Assembly: GCA_002346305.1 (NCBI GenBank)
Contig: DDZI01000004.1
Location: 4,745-16,529, forward strand
Length of the DNA: 11,785 nt
Source of the DNA: Actinobacteria bacterium UBA3012
GTDB lineage: Bacteria; Actinomycetota; Actinomycetes; Nanopelagicales; Nanopelagicaceae
Direction of reading: 5' to 3'
This document shows positions 6,818 to 11,785 of this stretch, one piece after another. How positions within the stretch are numbered: position 1 is the first letter of the stretch; each line of letters starts with the position of its first letter. A program made the position numbers and the translations under genes. A model generated the notes under the pieces. That model was not told the DNA's origin, made no database searches, and worked only from the letters and a program-made list of their open reading frames with translations.

Positions 6818-7776
6818 ATCGCGGCCAAATCTTTCTTAGACAGGCCAATCAAGAAAAGCACTGTATCCAAATGAGTACTGTTCAAAGATATATCGGCAAC
6901 TGATTGCAAAATAGGCTTGGCATTAAAGGCTATTCCTAAACCTGCACTCTTGAGCATGTCAATGTCATTTGCTCCATCGCCGACTGCAACCGTATCTGCG
7001 ATGTCAACTCCACAGTTTTTAGCAAAATCAAAAAGAGATTGGGCTTTGCCTGCACGGTCGATAATCGGTCCTTCTAAACCGCCAGTAAGTTTTCCATCTT
7101 TAACTTCTAATTTATTGGCGCGGACGTAATCAATTTGCAATTCGGTTGCCAACGGTGAAATCACATCTATAAATCCGCCGGAGACAATGCCCACACAATG
7201 ATTGAGTTGCTTTAGAGCGTTGACCAACTCTCGCGCACCTGGTGTCAAAGAGACCTCGTTGCGAACTTCGTCTAGAACGGATTCAGGCAAACCATTAAGG
7301 AGTTTCACTCGAGCATGTAAAGCCGCAGCAAAATCGAGTTTGCCAGACATCGCAGCGGTCGTTATCTCTGCGACCTCCGCCCCAGCACCCGCTTTATTTG
7401 CTAATAATTCGATCACTTCTTGTTGGATTAAAGTCGAATCCACATCTAGGAGGATTAATCGCTTATTGCCTTCACTTCCTTGGTCTCTCTGCACGCGGAT
7501 TCGATGCATTGGTGCGGTATCAATTTCCGAACAGTCAAGAGCCAGATGTGAGAGTTGCGCAAAATCTTTCAATAGTGCGTAGTGATCAGAACTCTTGACC
7601 TCTTTAGTGGAGTTATTTAAAAGAACTGTTATAGATATTTCGCCAGCTGAAACTTTCTCGGTTACCTCTGATACTTCAAGAGTATTTAGATGCCCCAATA
7701 TATTGTGGGTGATGCCGTGTTGAAACTTGCCCGAAAGGGTTATAGAGGCGCTCACAGTGGGCAAGGTTAGCGTCAA
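6814..7776 (-). CDS. serB: Phosphoserine phosphatase
   Basis: SerB dephosphorylates O-phosphoserine, the last step of serine synthesis. From the TTG start chosen here (320 residues), an N-terminal region of about 85 residues resembles one ACT-like domain (SASITLSGKFQHGIT). It is followed by a HAD phosphatase: LLDVDSTLI with nucleophile Asp111 and Asp113, the cap domain, SGGF (Ser199), RAGKAQ with Lys244, and VAVGDGANDIDML with Asp267 and Asp271. Catalytic residues are all present. Actinobacterial SerB2 proteins often carry two ACT domains and are about 400 residues, so this one is short. Starts at GTG 7806 and GTG 7755 are also in frame. TTG 7776 is preferred because a GGAG lies 9 nt upstream (complement of 7786-7789), whereas GTG 7806 has neither an SD nor leaderless spacing. 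Function is firm; the start is not. Confidence 0.93.
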   Translation of the reverse strand: MTLTLPTVSASITLSGKFQHGITHNILGHLNTLEVSEVTEKVSAGEISITVLLNNSTKEVKSSDHYALLKDFAQLSHLALDCSEIDTAPMHRIRVQRDQGSEGNKRLILLDVDSTLIQQEVIELLANKAGAGAEVAEITTAAMSGKLDFAAALHARVKLLNGLPESVLDEVRNEVSLTPGARELVNALKQLNHCVGIVSGGFIDVISPLATELQIDYVRANKLEVKDGKLTGGLEGPIIDRAGKAQSLFDFAKNCGVDIADTVAVGDGANDIDMLKSAGLGIAFNAKPILQSVADISLNSTHLDTVLFLIGLSKKDLAAI

Positions 7777-7841
7777 TCTCTTTGACTCCGGTGGAGACTT
7801 TTGCACAGATTATGGCTGTAGATCAGGTAGGTTTTACTCCT
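7777..7841. promoter_or_regulatory. Divergent serB / ABC ATPase intergenic region
   Basis: With the starts chosen here, 65 bp separate the two divergent genes. On the minus strand, CATAAT (complement of 7809-7814) is a near-consensus -10 that would start serB transcription near 7802. On the plus strand, AGGTAGG (7825-7831) is an imperfect SD ending 10 nt before GTG 7842. The overlapping TAGGTT (7828-7833) could instead act as a TANNNT -10 ending 8 nt before that codon. No clear -35 boxes are visible. Confidence 0.35.
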
Positions 7842-8621
7842 GTGTCAGTAATTGATTTCAACGAAGTTTGTTTAACCCGAGGTGGGCGTCAGATCTTGGG
7901 TCCGATTACTTGGCAAGTAGAAGAGGGCCAGCGCTGGGTGATTTTGGGCCCTAATGGTGCTGGTAAAACTTCTTTGATAGCTATTGCAGCGACATTGATC
8001 CACCCTACAAAAGGCCAAGCAAGGGTGCTAGCTGAGTTATTGGGTCGTGTGGATGTCTTTGAACTACGTCACCGAATTGGATTAAGTAGCGCTGCCCTAA
8101 CCGACCGAATTCCACCTGATGAGTGCGGGTTAGATGTGGTGATGACCGCATCCTGGGCTGTCACTGGAAGGTGGCAAGAAGTTTACGATCTTTGGGATGA
8201 ATCAAGAGCGCTAGGAATGCTTTCCTTATTTGGGGTTTCTCAAAATCGGGATCAAAAATTTGGAAGTATGAGTGAAGGCGAACGTAAACGAATTCAAATA
8301 GCTAGAGCATTAATGCCAGATCCTGAACTGTTGATTTTAGATGAACCGGCCGCCGGTTTAGATTTAGGGGCTCGCGAAGATTTACTTACTAGATTAAGTG
8401 GTCTGGCGCACGATCCCGCGGCTCCTACAAGTTTGCTGGTCACTCATCATGTTGAAGAGATCCCAAGTGGGAGTACTCATGCATTGCTATTGCGAGAAGG
8501 GGCGATCGTCGCAGCCGGCCCGATTGAACAAGCGTTAACATCTGAAAGCATCTCACAAGCTTTTGGTGTAAAAATTAATTTAACTCAAGAAAATGGACGT
8601 TGGTTTGCGCGAGCGTTTTAA
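7842..8621 (+). CDS. Orphan ABC transporter ATP-binding protein (YlmA-like)
   Basis: A single nucleotide-binding domain of 259 residues: Walker A GPNGAGKTS (36-44), a signature loop in which LSGGQ is replaced by MSEGERKR (about 143-150), Walker B LLILDEPAAG with Asp167 and Glu168, and an H-loop THH (201-203). All ATPase motifs are intact. No membrane segment and no permease gene lie nearby, so the substrate and even a transport role are unknown. Proteins with the same features (RWVILGPNGAGKTS, SEGERKR, VTHHVEEIP) are common in Actinobacteria, often beside serB as I recall. Alternative in-frame starts are ATG 7812 and TTG 7782. GTG 7842 is preferred because the conserved domain begins right after it (SVIDFNEV) and it has an SD-like sequence. 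ATG 7812 remains quite possible. The gene ends 6 nt before the terminator stem. Confidence 0.9.
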   Translation: MSVIDFNEVCLTRGGRQILGPITWQVEEGQRWVILGPNGAGKTSLIAIAATLIHPTKGQARVLAELLGRVDVFELRHRIGLSSAALTDRIPPDECGLDVVMTASWAVTGRWQEVYDLWDESRALGMLSLFGVSQNRDQKFGSMSEGERKRIQIARALMPDPELLILDEPAAGLDLGAREDLLTRLSGLAHDPAAPTSLLVTHHVEEIPSGSTHALLLREGAIVAAGPIEQALTSESISQAFGVKINLTQENGRWFARAF

Positions 8622-8627
8622 AAATAA

Positions 8628-8666
8628 AATTAGCGCCGATCCACGTAATGTGAACCGGCGCTAATT
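8628..8666. terminator. Bidirectional intrinsic terminator between convergent genes
   Basis: A perfect 11-bp inverted repeat, AATTAGCGCCG (8628-8638) and CGGCGCTAATT (8656-8666), surrounds a 17-nt loop that itself holds a small CAC/GTG stem. On the plus strand it is followed by GTTTT. On the minus strand it is followed by a longer T-rich tract (TTTTATTTTT). It can therefore stop both the ABC ATPase message and the NCS2 permease message. It fills nearly the whole 59-bp gap. Confidence 0.9.
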
Positions 8667-8680
8667 GTTTTAAACGGTTA

Positions 8681-10174
8681 TTAACCTATCCATGCATTAA
8701 TTGGCGAGGAAAGGAAATAGATCATAAATAACCCTGATACAAGTAGCAGCAGTGGGTGGATCTCTTTGCTACGTCCCTGTACTACCCGGATTACGACGTG
8801 AGTCACAAATCCTGCACCAATACCTACCGAAATGTTGTAGGAAAAAGGCATCAAGATAATTGTTAGGAAAGCTGGGATTCCAATTCCGAGATCATCCCAC
8901 TCAATATTCTTAACTTGACTCATCATCAAGAAACCAACCACGAGTAGAGCTGGAGTGGCTGCTTCGTAAGGGATTATTGCTACAAGTGGTGCTAGGAAAG
9001 TTGTGAGCAAGAATGCAATTCCAGTCACAATAGATGCAAGACCAGTACGTGCACCCTCACCTACACCTGTTGCTGATTCGATGTAACTTGTGTTTGAAGA
9101 AACACCTGCTGCACCACCGGCGGCAGCGGCAATCGAATCAACGATCAGGATCTTGTTAGCACCTTCAATATTGCCGTCACGATCAACTAGGCCGGCCTGA
9201 TTTCCTATTGCAGTCATTGTTCCCATCGTGTCGAAGAAATCGGCAAGAAGCAATGTAAATACAAGTAGCAAGGCGGCTAGAAAACCAGTTTTAGGATTTG
9301 TGAATGCACCGAAAATATCGTTAAAACCAATACCTAGAGTGTCAAAGCGCGGGGAGTCAGTTAAATTAAAGTTACCCTGCGCATCTTTAGGCAAGATCGG
9401 ATTGTTCAACGCCCATCCGCGAGAGTTTGACTCTGTTGGGCTGAGGAAGCTGTTACCAATCTTAAACTGCGATTCAACAATGATTGCTAAAATGGTTGAA
9501 GAAATAATTCCGATCAGAATCGAACCTTTAACCTTCTTAATCATGAGAATGATTGTGAGGAACAAGCCAAAAGCAAAAATTACAATCGGCCATCCGACTA
9601 GTTGTCCGCCATCGCCGAGTTCTAATGGAACTGCGGATGGCTTCGAGTTTGTACTGCCCCAGACAACATTTGGTGTTCTTCTCACGAAACCGGCATCAAC
9701 TAGACCGATTAAGGCAATAAAGAGACCGATACCTACCGAGATAGCAACTTTTAGGGATGTTGGTATCGCCTTAAAGACTGCGACGCGGAAGCCAGTTAGA
9801 ACCAGCACGAGAATCAAAACTCCCTCGATTAAGACCAAGCCCATGGCCTGTTCCCAAGTTGAGTTTTTCGCTATGGAGACCGCAACGAAGGTGTTGAGAC
9901 CTAAACCAGTTGCTAGTGCCAAAGGAAAATTAGCAACGGCTCCCATAAGAATTGTGAGAATTCCAGCGACAAGGGCGGTACCTGCAGCAACAATGATGAT
10001 TGCGTTAGTTCTATCGCCACCGCCAATAAACTGTCCAGCGCCATCTGTAGTAGCGAGAATTAATGGGTTTAGCGCCACGATGTATGCCATCGTGAAGAAA
10101 GTTACGAGCCCACCCCGAACCTCTTGTAGAACAGATGAACCACGCTGTGAGATTTTAAAATACGAATCTAGCAT
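8681..10174 (-). CDS. NCS2-family purine permease (AzgA/PbuG-like)
   Basis: A 497-residue, strongly hydrophobic membrane protein with about 12-14 transmembrane segments. Family signatures are GLGLNTFVA (90-98), ADFFDTMGTMTAIG (311-324) and GVSSNTSYIESATGV (357-371), which align with the purine-binding and scaffold motifs of the AzgA/PbuG branch of NCS2 (the last usually reads GTSxxTxYxES). The likely function is proton-coupled uptake of adenine, guanine or hypoxanthine; which base cannot be told from sequence. A hydrophilic stretch at about 236-285, rich in Asn, Ser and Pro, separates two membrane segments. The ATG is preceded by GAGGGG, which ends 2 nt upstream and can be covered by a structured leader. 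The gene ends at a shared terminator and lies 103 bp downstream of the yczE-like gene on the same strand. Confidence 0.93.
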   Translation of the reverse strand: MLDSYFKISQRGSSVLQEVRGGLVTFFTMAYIVALNPLILATTDGAGQFIGGGDRTNAIIIVAAGTALVAGILTILMGAVANFPLALATGLGLNTFVAVSIAKNSTWEQAMGLVLIEGVLILVLVLTGFRVAVFKAIPTSLKVAISVGIGLFIALIGLVDAGFVRRTPNVVWGSTNSKPSAVPLELGDGGQLVGWPIVIFAFGLFLTIILMIKKVKGSILIGIISSTILAIIVESQFKIGNSFLSPTESNSRGWALNNPILPKDAQGNFNLTDSPRFDTLGIGFNDIFGAFTNPKTGFLAALLLVFTLLLADFFDTMGTMTAIGNQAGLVDRDGNIEGANKILIVDSIAAAAGGAAGVSSNTSYIESATGVGEGARTGLASIVTGIAFLLTTFLAPLVAIIPYEAATPALLVVGFLMMSQVKNIEWDDLGIGIPAFLTIILMPFSYNISVGIGAGFVTHVVIRVVQGRSKEIHPLLLLVSGLFMIYFLSSPINAWIG

Positions 10175-10176
10175 TA

Positions 10177-10248
10177 CCCCTCTTAACTGTTTTGGTGACG
10201 GGGGTGTTTGCGACCCCGTGCGAAGTAACGGCTCGCGACACCGAGGGA
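10177..10248 (-). promoter_or_regulatory. Candidate structured cis-regulatory RNA leader of the NCS2 permease
   Basis: Read as minus-strand RNA, this stretch forms nested, nearly gap-free helices. P0 is UCCCUC/GAGGGG (10243-10248 with 10177-10182, one G-U). P1 is GGUG/CACC (10239-10242 with 10194-10197). P2 is GCGAG/UUCGC (10232-10236 with 10220-10224, one G-U). P3 is ACGGGG/CCCCGU (10214-10219 with 10198-10203). P1, P2 and P3 make a three-way junction with only two unpaired bases (10237-10238). An A-rich 11-nt strand links P1 to P0. P0 contains the permease SD, so closing it would block translation. GC is high (37 of 55 bases over 10194-10248) in an AT-rich region. Purine permeases are often riboswitch targets, but I do not see the conserved bases of the classical purine aptamer. 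Confidence 0.5.
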
Positions 10249-10258
10249 AGATGCGATA

Positions 10259-10264
10259 AACCTA
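10259..10264 (-). promoter_or_regulatory. Possible -10 element for the NCS2 permease leader
   Basis: On the minus strand this reads TAGGTT (TANNNT). With a 6-nt gap, transcription would start near 10252, four bases before helix P0 of the leader. No -35 is evident, and read-through from the yczE-like gene is an alternative. Confidence 0.3.
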
Positions 10265-10277
10265 CCTGTGGATTTGC

Positions 10278-10925
10278 TTAACGCGCGGTAAGACGCCCCA
10301 CGATTCCTAGCCAAAAAGCAATTGAAATGCCGATAAAGAGCGCAAATAGCAGGGTTCCGATGCCTACTCGACCTCCCAACGCCCAGCCCAGGCTCAGAAC
10401 TACTAACTCGATAAAGAGGCGGACTCGACCTACCGGTAAACCCGTTCGGTAGTGCAAAGCGGTCATCAAACCATCTCGAGGGCCGGGCCCTAAACCACAA
10501 GTCAGGTAGAGCGCACTACCGGCTCCCACCGTTATGACCCCAATTATCGAAAGGGCCAACTGGCTCCAAATGGCTGAAGGGGTTGGAAGTAGATTTACGG
10601 TCAACTGGATGAAGGTAGCTATCACCACGATATTAGCAACAGTGCCAAACCCCGGTTTTTCGCGCAATGGAATCCAAATTAGGAGAACTATGGTGCTGAT
10701 GAAAAATGTCCACCAACCCAATGCGACATTTGTCCGCAAACTTAACCCTTGGGCTAAAACACTCCACGGAGCATTTCCGATGTGTGCTACAACTAACAAT
10801 CCATCACCAATACCAAAAAGCGCTAAACCTATTATCAAAATTGTGAAGCGTTGTGGGGATAACGACCAGGTATTTTCGGCTCTCCACGGAGTATGCGGAA
10901 TCGTCCGCGAGAGTCTAAATCTCAT
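10278..10925 (-). CDS. YczE/YitT-like integral membrane protein of unknown function
   Basis: A 215-residue protein with roughly five or six hydrophobic segments (about 28-48, 72-86, 97-112, 122-142, 168-184 and 190-208). The conserved loops GNAPWSVLAQGL (50-61) and CGLGPGPRDGLMTALH (143-158) identify the YczE-like membrane family, whose biochemical role is not established. It has no signal peptide; the N-terminal 25 residues are polar and basic. The ATG start is supported by a leaderless-type -10 element 6 nt upstream. It is transcribed in the same direction as the NCS2 permease, 103 bp apart. A shared transcript is possible, but no common function can be claimed. It diverges from uppP across 39 bp. 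Confidence 0.85.
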   Translation of the reverse strand: MRFRLSRTIPHTPWRAENTWSLSPQRFTILIIGLALFGIGDGLLVVAHIGNAPWSVLAQGLSLRTNVALGWWTFFISTIVLLIWIPLREKPGFGTVANIVVIATFIQLTVNLLPTPSAIWSQLALSIIGVITVGAGSALYLTCGLGPGPRDGLMTALHYRTGLPVGRVRLFIELVVLSLGWALGGRVGIGTLLFALFIGISIAFWLGIVGRLTAR

Positions 10926-10931
10926 TAACGC

Positions 10932-10937
10932 ATCTTA
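10932..10937 (-). promoter_or_regulatory. Candidate -10 element of a leaderless yczE-like gene promoter
   Basis: On the minus strand this reads TAAGAT (TANNNT), ending 6 nt before the ATG at 10925. There is no SD. A -35 would fall around 10955-10960, on top of the -10 of the divergent uppP promoter. Confidence 0.5.
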
Positions 10938-10952
10938 TTAGTTCTTAGCCGA

Positions 10953-10958
10953 TATCGT
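10953..10958 (+). promoter_or_regulatory. Candidate -10 element of a leaderless uppP promoter
   Basis: TATCGT (TANNNT) ends 6 nt before the uppP GTG at 10965. No SD is present. The hexamer overlaps the 8-bp palindrome CGATATCG (10950-10957). A -35 would fall near 10930-10935, overlapping the -10 of the opposite promoter. Confidence 0.45.
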
Positions 10959-10964
10959 TGGCAA

Positions 10965-11785
10965 GTGGCCGACCAACTGGAACTTTCATACTTCCAAGCG
11001 ATATTAACTGGTTTCTTGCAAGGTGTTACAGAGCTATTTCCAATTTCAAGTTTGGGTCATTCGATTTTGGTGCCAGCATGGATTGGTGGCGAATGGAAAG
11101 ATTTTCTAACTAACACTACGGACGGAGAATCTCCGTACTTGTTGATGATTATCGCCTTACATGCGGCAAGTGCGATCACCCTATTGCTAATTTTTTGGAA
11201 GAGATGGCTGCAATTAATCCGGGCCTTTTTTATGAGTTTGAAATCACGGTCATTAGAGACCCCAGAATCTAGAATCATTTGGTTGGTACTGCTCGCAACT
11301 ATTCCAGTTGGAGTTCTAGGTATTGCATTTGAACGAGAGTTCCAAGTGCTGTTTTCAGAGCCACTCGCTGCAAGTATTTTTCTCACTTTAAATGGCTTGA
11401 TTTTAATTATTGCTGAAAAATCAAGTAGAAGAAAAACAGTCACGGATTCGGATGAAACATTAGTTCATCAAATATCGTTCAAGAGTGCATTTACGATTGG
11501 TGTAGCGCAATCGGCTGCTTTGTTTCCGGGCATCAGTAGGTTTGGTGTAACTATGGGTGCCGGATTAAACAGAGGACTTTCACATACTGCGGCTTCAGAT
11601 TTTGCTTTTCTTCTAGCAACCCCAGTGATTCTCGGAGCCGGAATTTTGAAGATTCCAGATCTATTCAACCCAGAAATAAGTCATATTCTCGGACCTGTCA
11701 TCGTAGGTTCAGTTATTGCCGCTTTAGGAACTTACATTTCAGTGAAAATTCTAGTTAAGTGGTTTAAGCATCACACGCTTTACCC
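10965..11785 (+). CDS. uppP: Undecaprenyl-diphosphate phosphatase (partial, 3' end outside window)
   Basis: UppP (BacA) dephosphorylates undecaprenyl diphosphate to recycle the lipid carrier of peptidoglycan synthesis, and its dosage affects bacitracin tolerance. The visible 273 codons run without a stop to the window edge, giving a multi-spanning membrane protein. Both active-site motifs are present. The first is GFLQGVTELFPISSLGHS (about 16-33), with Glu23, two serines and His32. The second is GVAQSAALFPGISRFGVTMG (179-198), with Arg192. The first motif is the ELFPxSSLGH variant rather than EFLPxSSTGH. The second has Phe in SRFG where most members have Ser. GTG 10965 is the only usual start codon between an in-frame TAA at 10926 and the conserved SYFQAI, so the start is fairly secure. 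An in-frame CTG at 10977 is a less likely alternative. Confidence 0.93.
   Translation, partial: MADQLELSYFQAILTGFLQGVTELFPISSLGHSILVPAWIGGEWKDFLTNTTDGESPYLLMIIALHAASAITLLLIFWKRWLQLIRAFFMSLKSRSLETPESRIIWLVLLATIPVGVLGIAFEREFQVLFSEPLAASIFLTLNGLILIIAEKSSRRKTVTDSDETLVHQISFKSAFTIGVAQSAALFPGISRFGVTMGAGLNRGLSHTAASDFAFLLATPVILGAGILKIPDLFNPEISHILGPVIVGSVIAALGTYISVKILVKWFKHHTLY

Noticed and set aside
10198..10219. The ACGGGG/CCCCGT hairpin as an intrinsic terminator of the yczE-like gene
   Set aside because: No T-run follows it on the minus strand; the following bases are CACCAAAAC, so it fits a structured leader better.
9228..10259. A long open frame (about 343 codons) on the plus strand opposite the NCS2 permease
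   Set aside because: Its translation is low-complexity, rich in Lys, Pro, Arg and Thr, and resembles no known domain, while the minus strand encodes a clear full-length permease with family motifs. It is the antisense shadow of a membrane protein gene.
10177..10264. A classical guanine/adenine riboswitch upstream of the purine permease
   Set aside because: The conserved junction and loop bases of that class (such as the UAUA and GUUUCUACC strands) are absent and the helix lengths differ, so only an unclassified structured leader is claimed.
1..11785. CRISPR arrays, insertion sequences, tRNA genes or a defence or biosynthetic island
   Set aside because: No regular direct repeats with spacers, transposase motifs, terminal inverted repeats or tRNA-like cloverleaf were seen; genes are housekeeping and tightly packed throughout.

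Overview
This is an AT-rich window (low-to-mid 40s % GC by eye, not computed) that reads as an ordinary, compact bacterial chromosome. The gene content points to the Actinobacteria: the order metK-priA-def-fmt-rsmB-rpe followed by hisE-hisG, a PriA without helicase motifs, the actinobacterial form of HisE, and many GTG starts with no Shine-Dalgarno (SD) sequence. The low GC and very tight packing would fit a streamlined freshwater lineage such as the Nanopelagicales (acI). That placement is an inference from style, not proven here.

Layout. Positions 1-5605 (+) hold one co-directional block: the 3' end of metK, priA, def, fmt, rsmB and rpe, with gaps of 10 nt or less and two overlaps. These genes serve S-adenosylmethionine supply, replication restart, N-formyl-methionine handling (Fmt adds the formyl group, Def removes it), 16S rRNA methylation and the pentose phosphate pathway. 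Positions 5660-6817 (+) hold hisE and hisG, the first two steps of histidine synthesis. serB (-) meets hisG tail to tail with overlapping stop codons. An orphan ABC ATPase (+) diverges from serB and ends at a bidirectional terminator shared with an NCS2 purine permease (-). Upstream of the permease lies a YczE-like membrane protein (-), which diverges across only 39 bp from a partial uppP (+) running off the right end.

Regulatory layer. Five genes (def, rpe, hisE, the yczE-like gene and uppP) have a TANNNT -10-like hexamer ending exactly 6 or 7 nt before the start codon, the geometry of leaderless actinobacterial transcripts. Only hisG has a perfect SD. The most interesting non-coding signal is the GC-rich stretch at 10177-10248 (-) ahead of the NCS2 permease. 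It can fold into a compact three-way junction closed by a helix that covers the permease SD, so it is a candidate cis-regulatory RNA. I could not match it to a riboswitch class I know.

No mobile element, CRISPR array, tRNA, rRNA or defence system was seen. No gap between genes exceeds about 105 bases.
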